This document shows, one piece after another, positions 54,111 to 63,062 of a DNA stretch of 64,000 bases. The DNA comes from Phaeobacter sp. J2-8 (GTDB lineage Bacteria > Pseudomonadota > Alphaproteobacteria > Rhodobacterales > Rhodobacteraceae): assembly GCF_022867865.1 (NCBI RefSeq), contig NZ_JALIEC010000005.1, positions 248,001-312,000 of the forward strand. The letters are read 5' to 3'. Position 1 is the first letter of the stretch. The number at the start of each line of letters is the position of its first letter. A program made the translations under genes and the position numbers. The notes under the pieces are model-generated. The model was not told the DNA's origin. It was given only the letters and a program-made list of their open reading frames with translations, and searched no databases.

Positions 54111-54952
54111 TCGGCTGGGTTTTCCTGTGCGGCTTGGTCAACCTCGTGGCCAAGGTCAGCAGACATTGCCGCCGCGACGGATTTGAGCGTCGTCGAAACC
54201 TCGCCCACGTGCTGAAGCCCCAGCCGCCAGACCGGTGCCGTAATGCCGATGGCCGCGATCAGCCGTCCGCGAAAGTCCCAGACCGGCGCCGCCAGACAGC
54301 GGGCCTCTGGATCGAATTCGCCGTCGTCAAAGGCAATGCCGTTTTCGCGCACCTGCGCGATTTCGCGCTCCAGGCTTTCGGCTTCGGTGATGGTCTTGGG
54401 CGTGATCGCATCAAAAGGCGCCTTTTGCAGATAGGCGTCCAAATCGCCCTGCGTCGCACCGGCCAGAACCACCTTGCCGATTGCCGTCGCATGCGCGGGC
54501 CGCGCAGAACCGACACGTTCCGCCATTCGGATCGAGGCCGCGCTTTCATGGCGATCAATAATCACGACCTCATCGCCCATCTGAACCGCTATGTGACTGC
54601 TTTCGCCGGTCTTTTGCGTCAGATCCTTCAGGAAGGGGGCCGCGACCCGCAGCAATTCCTGTTCATCCAAGGCCCCAAAAGCCAAGGAGAAGATCCGCGG
54701 CCCGATGCGGTATTTCTTGGTCAACACATCCTGACGCAGCAATCCAAGCGTATGCAATGTCTTGGTCAGGTGAAAGGTGGTCGATGAATGCAGGCCGACT
54801 TCCTTGGCGATGTCGGCCGATCCGATCCCTTCGCGGGCCTTCGCCACGGCCTGAAGTATATTGGTCGCCCGCACCAGCGACTGAACCCCGGCTTCGGGCT
54901 TGGCTTCCTTGCCTTTCGGTTTATCCTTGGCTTGAGTCACAAAGCGCACCAT
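54104..54952 (-). CDS. IclR-family transcriptional regulator
   Basis: A 282-residue regulator. The N-terminal winged helix (SLVRATNILQAVAKAREGIG, ADIAKEVGLHSSTTFHLTKT) is followed by the C-terminal effector domain (TGESSHIAVQMGDEVVIIDR, ARPAHATAIGKVVLAGA, GIAFDDGEFDPEARCLAAPV). I chose the ATG at 54952 (MVRFVTQAKDK); longer starts to 55135 read into the allophanate hydrolase gene. It lies at the end of the catabolic operon and probably controls that operon and the transporter. Confidence 0.9.
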   Translation of the reverse strand: MVRFVTQAKDKPKGKEAKPEAGVQSLVRATNILQAVAKAREGIGSADIAKEVGLHSSTTFHLTKTLHTLGLLRQDVLTKKYRIGPRIFSLAFGALDEQELLRVAAPFLKDLTQKTGESSHIAVQMGDEVVIIDRHESAASIRMAERVGSARPAHATAIGKVVLAGATQGDLDAYLQKAPFDAITPKTITEAESLEREIAQVRENGIAFDDGEFDPEARCLAAPVWDFRGRLIAAIGITAPVWRLGLQHVGEVSTTLKSVAAAMSADLGHEVDQAAQENPAEK

Positions 54953-55028
54953 CCGTAATATTAAACTCAACCTCACATTACCGGATACATCGGGCAGCGC
55001 AACCATTCCAACCCTGGCGATTGCGACT

Positions 55029-56837
55029 TTACGGTGCTGGGCTGACGAAATCGCGCCAGTTGCCGAAGGAGGTGATGTCCTGCGCGCCGCTGGCACCGAT
55101 GGCCTCGCAGACAAATCCACAAACAGTCGATCCATCTTCCAAGGCTACATTGCCAAGACCAAGCGGTGACGGAATGCCCGCCAAGAAATCCCCAACTCGT
55201 GCAAGCGGCAGATCCCACAGCTCGACCAGGATCGGCGCACCCGATCCGTCGGCCCCGCGCACAAGCCCGGGCCGCGCAGGCGGATCACCGGCCAGCGCAT
55301 AGAAACGATAGGCGTCGGTCGTGCGGGATGTACCCACAAACACGCCCCCCCGATCGGTCAGTTGATGGTTCAGCGGCAACCCCGTCATATGGGCGCCACA
55401 GACCGCCACTGTCAGCATATCGGGCGCATGTTCCGGCATTACATCAGGCAACAATGCGTTCGGCGGCTCAAACGCCCAATCCGTCGCGCCGAGGCTGCGT
55501 TGTCCTGCCGCCTCAAGGTCACGCGCGACAACCGCGATTTCAGCATCGCGACCGCGCGCGGCAAGCAGCGTCACACTGCCGGGGCGGCCATCAGGCCGCG
55601 CCGGAACAGGCACGGCAATGCCACACATGTCGAGAAGATTGACGAAATTGGTATAGGTGCCGAAATTGGAATTCGGCGTCACGGGATCGGCCTCCAGCTC
55701 TGCCACGGTATGGAATGTGGGGATCGTGGGCACACAGAGCATATCAACGCTTGCAAGCGCGGGTTCTGCGGCACGGGCCAGCTCTTTGAGACGATAGATG
55801 CCGCGAAATGCATCGACGGCGCTCAAGGCTTCGGCCTTGCGGATGATCTGGCTGGTCACTGGGAAAATGGCCCCCGGATCGCGCTTCAGAAGCGCCTCGA
55901 TCACCGAATACCGTTCGGCCACCCAAGCCCCTTCGTACAGCATATCCGCGACGGCATAGAGCGGCGTGAAATCAATCTCTTTGATCTCTGCCTTCTTGGC
56001 TTTGAGCAAATCAATCGCGGAATAGAAGGATGCCTCCTGCACTTTATCGCCCAAAAACGCGATGCTGGCCTTGCTCGGGATGCCGACCACAGGCGGGGCT
56101 TTGCGGATGGCAAGTGGTTCGGCCTTGATCGGGCGGGCAAAGGCATCCGCAGGATCATAGGCGCAGCATACCTCATAGGCCGCATAGGCATCTGACACCG
56201 TGAGGGCAAAAATCGAAATCGTCTCGATCGACCGACAGGCGGGCACAACCCCGCTGGCCGACAGCGCGCCAAGCGTGGGTTTCAACCCGACAATATTGTT
56301 CAGCGCGGCAGGCACGCGACCGGACCCGGCGGTGTCCGTCCCGAGGGACAGCGGCACAATGCCATGACCGACCGCCACCCCAGAGCCACCAGACGAGCCG
56401 CCGGGAACGATTTCCGGGTCAATCGAATTGAGCGGCGCGCCATAGGGCGTGCGGACGCCAACCAGACCCGTCGCGAACTGATCAAGGTTGGTTTTGCCAA
56501 TGAATATCGCCCCTGCCGCCCTCAGTTGCGCAACGACAAAAGCGTCCTGTTGCGGGGTATAGGCATAGGCCGGACAGGCGGCGGTTGTTTCGATCCCGGC
56601 GACATCAATGTTGTCTTTGACCACAAATGGAATGCCCCAGAGTGGTTTGTCCGGGTCAAACGCGCCAAGCGCGGCCGCCTCTGCCAGGGCCTGATCCGGA
56701 TCCGCCAGAGCCAGGAAAATATGCGGATCATTCACCGCATCAATCCGCGCGAACACCTGTTTGACCACCTCGGCTGGCGTATGCCCCCCCGCATAAGCCG
56801 CGTGAATATCCTTAATCGTCATCCGAATCTCAGTCAT
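55029..56837 (-). CDS. atzF: Allophanate hydrolase
   Basis: A 602-residue enzyme that splits allophanate to CO2 and ammonia. The amidase-signature domain carries Lys74 (PFVVKDNIDVAG), Ser148 (PGGSSGGSG) and Ser172 (DTAGSGRVP). The spacing of these residues (74 and 24) equals that of characterised AtzF as I recall it. The C-terminal domain ends with VCEAIGASGAQDITSFGNWR. The start at 56837 (MTEIRMTIKD) matches AtzF length. It is divergent from a LysR gene. Confidence 0.93.
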   Translation of the reverse strand: MTEIRMTIKDIHAAYAGGHTPAEVVKQVFARIDAVNDPHIFLALADPDQALAEAAALGAFDPDKPLWGIPFVVKDNIDVAGIETTAACPAYAYTPQQDAFVVAQLRAAGAIFIGKTNLDQFATGLVGVRTPYGAPLNSIDPEIVPGGSSGGSGVAVGHGIVPLSLGTDTAGSGRVPAALNNIVGLKPTLGALSASGVVPACRSIETISIFALTVSDAYAAYEVCCAYDPADAFARPIKAEPLAIRKAPPVVGIPSKASIAFLGDKVQEASFYSAIDLLKAKKAEIKEIDFTPLYAVADMLYEGAWVAERYSVIEALLKRDPGAIFPVTSQIIRKAEALSAVDAFRGIYRLKELARAAEPALASVDMLCVPTIPTFHTVAELEADPVTPNSNFGTYTNFVNLLDMCGIAVPVPARPDGRPGSVTLLAARGRDAEIAVVARDLEAAGQRSLGATDWAFEPPNALLPDVMPEHAPDMLTVAVCGAHMTGLPLNHQLTDRGGVFVGTSRTTDAYRFYALAGDPPARPGLVRGADGSGAPILVELWDLPLARVGDFLAGIPSPLGLGNVALEDGSTVCGFVCEAIGASGAQDITSFGNWRDFVSPAP

Positions 56838-56978
56838 AGCGCCGCGTCCTTTATGCGTTCCACCTGTGTCTGAGAGTTGTGTTTTATTGCGACCTTTGAC
56901 GCAAATGCTAATAATACACAAAAGTGCTGCAAAAAATGCATCGCTTGTCCAACGCCCTTTGAGACTGAGAGACCGCGC

Positions 56979-57881
56979 ATGAAACATCTTCAAACCCTGC
57001 GATATATAGAGGGCGTTGTGCGCGCCGGATCCATCCGCAAGGCCGCCGACGACATGAATATCACCGCCTCGGCGCTCAACCGACGCATTCAACGGTTCGA
57101 AGAAGAGTTCGGATCAGAGATCTTTGAACGTTTGCCCAGAGGTGTGCGGCTGAACCCGGCGGGCGAGTTGCTGATGCAGCATTTTCGCACGCAGGTGTCC
57201 GATTTGCGGCGCGTGCAAGATCAGGTTGCCGATCTTTCGGGCGAACGGCGCGGCCACATCGCGATTGCCTGTTCCCAGGCGCTGATCCCGTATTTTCTGC
57301 CCGAACAGATTGCGGCCTATCGCAACGAACATCCCGGCGTGACCTTTTCCGTGTCGGTGCGCGACCGCGAGGCCGCAGAACGCGACCTCGGCACATTCCA
57401 AAGCGACCTGGCGCTGGTGTTCGAGCCGGTGCATATGGTTGATTTCGAGGTCATCTCACACTGCCCGCAGATCATCCATGCCATCATGCGCAAGGACAAT
57501 CCGCTGGCGCGCAAGGCCGAGGTGCGCCTGCGTGATTGCATTGACCAAACCCATGTTCTGCCAAGTGCGAGCTATGGTGCGCGCGCCCTGTTGGAGATCA
57601 GTGCGAAACGGGGGTCGCGCCCGCTGCGGCCCAGCGTGGAAAGCGACAGTTTCGATTTCATGCGCCATTATGTGCGGCACGAAAATGCCATCGCCTTTCA
57701 GATCCCGATTGGCCTTAACATCGCGACTGATGACGATCTTGTCTCGCGCCCGCTGTCGACCCGCGACGTGCCTGTCGGCAGTCTTTTGTTGGGGCAACAA
57801 CGCGGGCGCACCCTGCCTGTGGCCTCTGCCCGCTTTGCGCAAAAGCTGACCCGCGCGCTGGAGGCATTGCAGGAAGATTGA
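56979..57881 (+). CDS. LysR-family transcriptional regulator
   Basis: A 300-residue regulator with the HTH (MKHLQTLRYIEGVVRAGSIRK and ASALNRRIQRFEEEFG) and a periplasmic-binding-like effector domain (GHIAIACSQALIPYFLPEQI, ASYGARALLEIS). It is divergent from atzF with 141 bases between starts, and upstream of the ABC importer operon, so it probably regulates one or both. The start ATG at 56979 gives the standard LysR N terminus. Confidence 0.92.
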   Translation: MKHLQTLRYIEGVVRAGSIRKAADDMNITASALNRRIQRFEEEFGSEIFERLPRGVRLNPAGELLMQHFRTQVSDLRRVQDQVADLSGERRGHIAIACSQALIPYFLPEQIAAYRNEHPGVTFSVSVRDREAAERDLGTFQSDLALVFEPVHMVDFEVISHCPQIIHAIMRKDNPLARKAEVRLRDCIDQTHVLPSASYGARALLEISAKRGSRPLRPSVESDSFDFMRHYVRHENAIAFQIPIGLNIATDDDLVSRPLSTRDVPVGSLLLGQQRGRTLPVASARFAQKLTRALEALQED

Positions 57882-57932
57882 CCAGAACATGCGACTGGCC
57901 GGGTTCATGATAGGCGCAGTGCACTGGCGCGG

Positions 57933-57976
57933 CACAGGTGAGTTGCGGGCAAATCACAGGTGAACTGCGGGCAAAG
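57933..57976 (+). repeat. 22-bp imperfect tandem repeat before the importer operon
   Basis: Two adjacent 22-base units (57933-57954, 57955-57976), each beginning CACAGGTGA and ending GCGGGCAAA plus one base, differ at three positions. They lie between the LysR stop and the BMP-protein gene, at a position where an activator could bind. Confidence 0.7.
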
Positions 57977-58128
57977 CCCCGAACAGGACCCAGATCAAAG
58001 CGATGCTTTTTTTGCACCGCTTTGCCAAAAAATAAGCAGACGTCAACAGCACTAAACTCTCTTAAGATTTGAGTCGTTGAAATTCATCGGCGCCGCTTGA
58101 GGCGCGTGGAAGCAGTTGGAGCGCAGCT

Positions 58129-59247
58129 ATGACCCCCCCTAACACCATGAATCGTCGCCGTTTTCTTGGCACCTCCGCAATGGCCCTTGGGGCAACCAGC
58201 CTTGGCTTGGCGCAGTCGGCCCAGGCCCAGAGCAACCTGACAGTCGGCTTTATCTATGTCGGCCCCAAGGACGATTTTGGCTATAATCAGGCCCACGCCG
58301 AAGGCGCCGCCGCCGTCAAAGCCATGTCCGGTGTCACCGTTCTGGAAGAAGAAAACGTTCCAGAAAGCCAGGACGTTCAAAACACCATGGAATCCATGAT
58401 CAATTTCGATGGTGCGTCGCTGTTGTTCCCGACCTCCTTTGGCTATTTCAACCCGCATATCCTTGAAGTTGCGCCGAAATATCCCGATGTCCGGTTTGAA
58501 CATTGCGGCGGTCTGTGGACCGAGGGCAACCCGACCAACGCCGGATCCTATTTCGGCTATATCGGCATGGGGCAATATTTGAACGGCGTGACCGCCGGCC
58601 ATGCGACAAAATCCAAGAAAATCGGTTTCGTCGCCGCCAAACCCATCCCGCAGGTTTTGAACAACATCAATTCCTTCCTGCTTGGGGCGCGGTCGGTCGA
58701 TCCGACAATCACCTGTCAGGTCATCTTTACCGGCGAATGGTCTTTGGCGGTGAAAGAGGCCGAGGCCACCAACGCCCTGACCGATCAGGGCTGTGACGTC
58801 ATCACCTGCCATGTCGATGGGCCAAAGGTGGTTTGCGAAACGGCGGCGGCGCGCGATGCCTTTGTCTGTGGCTATCATGCCGATCAAAGCCCGCTGGCCG
58901 GTGACAAATACCTGACCGGGGCGGAATGGAACTGGGCCAGCATCTATACCGACATGGTCAGCAAAACGATGGCAGGCGCACCGATCGACAACTTTGTGCG
59001 CGGCGGTCTGGCCGACAATTTCATCAAGATGAGCCCGCTTGGCCCCGCCGTTTCCGATGCGGCCCGCGCCCAATTCGAGGCCACCAAGGCCGAAATCATC
59101 GCCGGCGGTTTTGCCGCCATCAAAGGCCCGCTGAAAGACAACAAAGGCAATGTGATTGCCGCCGAAGGCCAGTCTTTTGTCGAAACCGATGTTGCGATTG
59201 AAAGCATGGGCTACCTTGTCGAAGGCGTCATTGGTTCCACCAGCTGA
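58129..59247 (+). CDS. BMP-family (PnrA/Med) ABC substrate-binding protein
   Basis: A 372-residue binding protein exported by the Tat route (MNRRRFLGTSAMALGAT motif within residues 7-23). The mature part begins LTVGFIYVGPKDDFGYNQAH, the typical BMP start. Members bind nucleosides, purines or related heterocycles. The neighbours (AtzF, BiuH-like, amidase) suggest amide or ureide compounds instead. An ATG at 58147 is an alternative start. Confidence 0.92.
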   Translation: MTPPNTMNRRRFLGTSAMALGATSLGLAQSAQAQSNLTVGFIYVGPKDDFGYNQAHAEGAAAVKAMSGVTVLEEENVPESQDVQNTMESMINFDGASLLFPTSFGYFNPHILEVAPKYPDVRFEHCGGLWTEGNPTNAGSYFGYIGMGQYLNGVTAGHATKSKKIGFVAAKPIPQVLNNINSFLLGARSVDPTITCQVIFTGEWSLAVKEAEATNALTDQGCDVITCHVDGPKVVCETAAARDAFVCGYHADQSPLAGDKYLTGAEWNWASIYTDMVSKTMAGAPIDNFVRGGLADNFIKMSPLGPAVSDAARAQFEATKAEIIAGGFAAIKGPLKDNKGNVIAAEGQSFVETDVAIESMGYLVEGVIGSTS

Positions 59248-59248
59248 T

Positions 59249-60358
59249 ATGAGCATCACATTCCCACAAAAGGCGACCGGGTCACCGGTCGCCGCACAGC
59301 TCGTGGCCCGGATCGCGTTGCGCGCCGAGGCGGTCCTGATCCCCGTCGGCGCGCTGCTTGCCGGGTTTGTGGCCTTCAGTCTGTTTCTGCTCTTTCTCGG
59401 GAAATCCCCGGTCGAGTTTTTTGCTTTGGTCTGGAAGGGTGGGTTTTCCTCTGCCTTTTCGTGGCAAAACACCCTGTCACGCGTCGCCCCGCTGGTGCTG
59501 GCGGCGCTGTGCGTCGCCCTGCCCGCGCGGCTTGGTCTGGTGGTGATTGGCGGCGAAGGCGCGATTGTGCTGGGCGGATTGGCGGCGGCGGTGACCGGCA
59601 CTTTGGTCGTGGGGCTGCCGTCGGCCATGGGCATGGTGTTGATGGCCGTGGCGGCGATGTGTCTTGGCGGGCTGTGGATCGGGGCAATCGGGGCGCTGCG
59701 GATCAAACGCGGCGTGAATGAAACCATCGCCTCCTTGTTGATGGCCTATATCGCCATCGCCCTGTTGAACCATTTTGTCGAAGGCCCGTTCCGGGATCCT
59801 GCCAGCCTGAACAAACCATCCACCGCACCAATCGAGACCGCATTGCAGGTCGGGGATATGCCCTTTGTCGCGGCGCATTGGGGGGTGCTTGCGGGGATTG
59901 TTGCCTGTCTGTTGTGTTGGGTTCTGATCGAGCGCACGACAATCGGCTTTGCCGCCCGGATCGCCGGTGACAACGTGCGCGCGGCGCAGATCCAGGGTTT
60001 GCCGGTTTCCAAACTGGTGATCGGCTTTACCGCGCTTGGCGGCGCATGTGCCGGGCTGGGCGGATATTTCGAAGTGGCCGCCGTGCACGGATCGGCCAAT
60101 GCCTCCCTGATCGCGGGGTATGGCTATACCGGAATCCTTGTCGCATTTCTGGCGCGTCATAATCCCTTGGTGATCATCCCGGTTGCTGTGCTTCTGGCCG
60201 GGTTCGAGGCCTCTGGCGGATTGATTCAGCGCCGCATGGACCTGCCGGACGCAACCGTTCTGGTGTTCGAGGGCATGGTCTTCATCATCATTCTGCTCAG
60301 TGAGGCTCTTTATGGTCGCCTTCGTATTTTCAATCCCGGTCTCAGGGGGGCCTCTTGA
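59249..60358 (+). CDS. BMP-type ABC transporter permease (COG4603)
   Basis: A 369-residue membrane protein with about nine transmembrane segments. The conserved KRGVNETIASLLMAYIA block and GFAARIAGDNVRAAQIQGLP loop are characteristic of the nucleoside/sugar permeases such as YufP. The start at 59249 lies 2 bases after the binding-protein stop. It is coupled to the second permease by a one-base overlap (TGATG). Confidence 0.9.
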   Translation: MSITFPQKATGSPVAAQLVARIALRAEAVLIPVGALLAGFVAFSLFLLFLGKSPVEFFALVWKGGFSSAFSWQNTLSRVAPLVLAALCVALPARLGLVVIGGEGAIVLGGLAAAVTGTLVVGLPSAMGMVLMAVAAMCLGGLWIGAIGALRIKRGVNETIASLLMAYIAIALLNHFVEGPFRDPASLNKPSTAPIETALQVGDMPFVAAHWGVLAGIVACLLCWVLIERTTIGFAARIAGDNVRAAQIQGLPVSKLVIGFTALGGACAGLGGYFEVAAVHGSANASLIAGYGYTGILVAFLARHNPLVIIPVAVLLAGFEASGGLIQRRMDLPDATVLVFEGMVFIIILLSEALYGRLRIFNPGLRGAS

Positions 60359-61284
60359 TGGAACCTGTTGAAATCGGTCTGTGGGGCGTGCCCCTTGCCA
60401 TTCTTGGCGGCGCGATCCGCGTCTCTACCCCGTTTATCTTTGTCTCTCTGGGCGAATGCCTGACCGAACGGTCCGGGCGCATCAATCTGGGCCTTGAGGG
60501 CACTTTGGTCTTTGGCGCGATCAGCGGCTATGCTGTTGCCTATGAAACCGGAAATCCGTTTCTGGGCGTCCTTGCGGCGGCCCTTGCGGGGGCCTGTTTC
60601 GGGCTTTTGCACGGCTGGATCTGCAAATTCAAAGGCGTCAATGACATCGCGGTCGGCATCGCCATGATGCTGTTTGGCATGGGCCTCGCGTTCTTTTTCG
60701 GCAAGCCCTACATCCAACCGCAAGCGCCCGATCTACCGGCGATACCCTTTGGCTGGTGGTCCGATACACCACAGGTGCAAGCGGCGTTGCAGGTCAACAT
60801 CCTGTTCATTCTGGGGGCCATCCTGGCGGTGGCGATGGCGTGGATGTTCAAATCAACCCGTGTCGGGTTGACCGTCCGCGTGGTTGGCGACAGCACCGAT
60901 GCGGCCCGCGCCATGGGCATCAACCCCAACAGCGTGCGTCTTTTGTCGACCGCCGCAGGTGGGGCATTGGCGGGCATCGGCGGCGCCTATCTTTCGCTTT
61001 ATTATCCCGGCAGCTGGACCGAAGGCGTGTCATCGGGCCAGGGTCTTATGGCGATTGCCCTGGTGATCTTTGCCCGCTGGAACCCGATCAATTGCTTTTG
61101 GGCGGCTCTGCTGTTTGGCGGCACCGGCGCGCTTGGCCCCGCGCTACAATCAGTGGGCATTTCCGAGGGCTATTATCTGTTCTTTGCCGCGCCCTATGTG
61201 CTGACGCTGATTTTGCTGATCATGACCAGCTCGCCAGACCGTGCCATGCAGGGCGCGCCGCTGGAACTTTCCCTCACGAAATAG
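60358..61284 (+). CDS. BMP-type ABC transporter permease (COG1079)
   Basis: A 308-residue partner permease with about eight transmembrane segments. It carries FVSLGECLTERSGRINLGLE, FKGVNDIAVGIAMMLFGMG and LSTAAGGALAGIGGAYLSL, the usual YufQ features. It overlaps the preceding gene by one base. The cognate ATPase is at 63063. Confidence 0.9.
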   Translation: MEPVEIGLWGVPLAILGGAIRVSTPFIFVSLGECLTERSGRINLGLEGTLVFGAISGYAVAYETGNPFLGVLAAALAGACFGLLHGWICKFKGVNDIAVGIAMMLFGMGLAFFFGKPYIQPQAPDLPAIPFGWWSDTPQVQAALQVNILFILGAILAVAMAWMFKSTRVGLTVRVVGDSTDAARAMGINPNSVRLLSTAAGGALAGIGGAYLSLYYPGSWTEGVSSGQGLMAIALVIFARWNPINCFWAALLFGGTGALGPALQSVGISEGYYLFFAAPYVLTLILLIMTSSPDRAMQGAPLELSLTK

Positions 61285-61310
61285 CACCTGACGAAATAAG
61301 GAGAACCGCC

Positions 61311-62321
61311 ATGAATGGTTTTGGTGGATTGAACAAATCGGAAAACGGCGTGGTGATCGGCCTTGTGCAATTGCAATTGCCGGTGGTGGAAACCAAAGCG
61401 CAGCTGACGGCGCAAACCGCGCGGGTGGTCGAATTGGTCGGCAAAGCACGCCGCAATCTTGGCACGATGGATCTGGTGGTGTTCCCGGAATACATGCTGC
61501 ACGGCCTGTCGATGGACACCAACCCCGAGATCATGTGCACCATGGACGGGCCAGAGGTGGCCGCGCTGAAACAGGCCTGTGTCGACAACAAGATCTGGGG
61601 CTGCTTTTCCATCATGGAGCTGAACCCCGGTGGCTATCCCTATAACACCGGGTTGATCATCGACGATCAGGGCGAGGTCCAGCTTTATTACCGCAAAATG
61701 CACCCTTGGGTGCCGGTCGAACCGTGGGAGCCGGGCGATATGGGCATTCCGGTCTGCACCGGGCCCAAGGGCGCAAAAATCGGCCTTATCATCTGTCATG
61801 ACGGGATGTTCCCCGAAATGTCGCGCGAAGCGGCCTATAAGGGGGCGGAAATCATGATCCGTACCGCAGGTTATACCGCCCCCATCCGCCAAGCATGGCG
61901 GTTCACCAATCAATCCAACAGCTTTTGCAATCTGATGATCACGGCAAATGTCTGTATGTGCGGATCGGACGGCACGTTTGACAGCATGGGCGAAGGGATG
62001 ATCATCGACCACGAAGGCACGGTCATTGCCCACGGCGAAACCGGCCGCGTGGATGAGACCATCACCGCAGAGGTCCGCCCCGATCTGGTGCGCGAGGCAC
62101 GGGCCGGCTGGGGGGTGGAAAACAACCCCTATCAATTCGGCCATCGCGGCTATGTCGCCGTCGCAGGCGGCGCTCAGGACTGCCCCTATACCTATATGAC
62201 CGATCTTGCGGCGGGGGCCTATCACCTGCCCTGGGAGGATGAGGTCAAAGTGACAGACGGCACCGATTTCGGCTTTCCAAAGCCCAGCCGCAAATTTGGC
62301 GAAAAGGAACCCGGCCAATGA
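61311..62321 (+). CDS. Formamidase-like aliphatic amidase (nitrilase superfamily)
   Basis: A 336-residue carbon-nitrogen hydrolase. The Glu-Lys-Cys triad is visible: Glu60 in [12 protein letters not shown], Lys129 in LYYRKMHPW and Cys162 in [13 protein letters not shown]. The length and motif context match AmiF formamidases and short-chain amidases, which release ammonia. AAGGAG precedes the ATG at 61311. It lies between the permeases and biuH, coupled to the latter by an ATGA overlap. Confidence 0.88.
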   Translation: MNGFGGLNKSENGVVIGLVQLQLPVVETKAQLTAQTARVVELVGKARRNLGTMDLVVFPEYMLHGLSMDTNPEIMCTMDGPEVAALKQACVDNKIWGCFSIMELNPGGYPYNTGLIIDDQGEVQLYYRKMHPWVPVEPWEPGDMGIPVCTGPKGAKIGLIICHDGMFPEMSREAAYKGAEIMIRTAGYTAPIRQAWRFTNQSNSFCNLMITANVCMCGSDGTFDSMGEGMIIDHEGTVIAHGETGRVDETITAEVRPDLVREARAGWGVENNPYQFGHRGYVAVAGGAQDCPYTYMTDLAAGAYHLPWEDEVKVTDGTDFGFPKPSRKFGEKEPGQ

Positions 62322-62995
62322 CCACAATCAACAGCACGCCCTATGCCTGGCCCTATAACGGCGATCTGCGCCCGGAAAACACCGCGCTGATCGTGATCGA
62401 CATGCAGACCGATTTCTGCGGCGCGGGCGGCTATGTCGATCATATGGGCTATGATTTGTCGCTGACACAGGCGCCGATTTCCCCGATCAAGGCCCTGATG
62501 GCCGACATGCGCGCCAAGGGGTATCACATCATCCACACGCGTGAGGGCCACCGCCCCGACCTGTCCGACCTGCCGCCCAACAAACGCTGGCGCAGCCAAC
62601 AGATCGGCGCCGGGATCGGCGATGCCGGACCCTGTGGCAAGATCCTGATCCGGGGCGAAGCAGGCTGGGACATCATCCCCGAACTCTACCCCCTGCCGGG
62701 TGAGGTCATCATCGACAAACCCGGCAAGGGCAGTTTCTGTGCGACCGATCTTGAATTGATCCTGCGCACCAAGGGCATTGAAAATCTGATCCTGACCGGG
62801 ATCACCACCGATGTCTGTGTCTCGACCACCATGCGCGAGGCGAATGATCGCGGTTTTGAATGTGTCATCGCCGAGGATTGCTGTGGCGCAACCGATCCGG
62901 GCAACCACGCCGCCGCGATCAAAATGGTCACGATGCAGGGCGGGGTCTTTGGCGCGGTCACGGACAGCGCATCGCTTATCGCGGGGTTGGTGTGA
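62318..62995 (+). CDS. biuH: Biuret amidohydrolase (isochorismatase-like)
   Basis: A 225-residue cysteine hydrolase of the isochorismatase fold. The triad is Asp28 (VIDMQTDF), Lys134 ([10 protein letters not shown]) and Cys167 ([10 protein letters not shown]), and Gln207 lies in TMQGG. As I recall, the Rhizobium leguminosarum BiuH uses Asp36, Lys142, Cys175 and Gln215; all four are offset by exactly eight. It converts biuret to allophanate, which AtzF then hydrolyses. RutB-like ureidoacrylate hydrolase is the main alternative. Confidence 0.85.
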   Translation: MTTINSTPYAWPYNGDLRPENTALIVIDMQTDFCGAGGYVDHMGYDLSLTQAPISPIKALMADMRAKGYHIIHTREGHRPDLSDLPPNKRWRSQQIGAGIGDAGPCGKILIRGEAGWDIIPELYPLPGEVIIDKPGKGSFCATDLELILRTKGIENLILTGITTDVCVSTTMREANDRGFECVIAEDCCGATDPGNHAAAIKMVTMQGGVFGAVTDSASLIAGLV

Positions 62996-63062
62996 TGCAG
63001 ACCGACATTTCTCACCCCTGCCCTGCGGCCCTGTCTGCCGCTCCTCGGGGTCAGGGGGCCGC

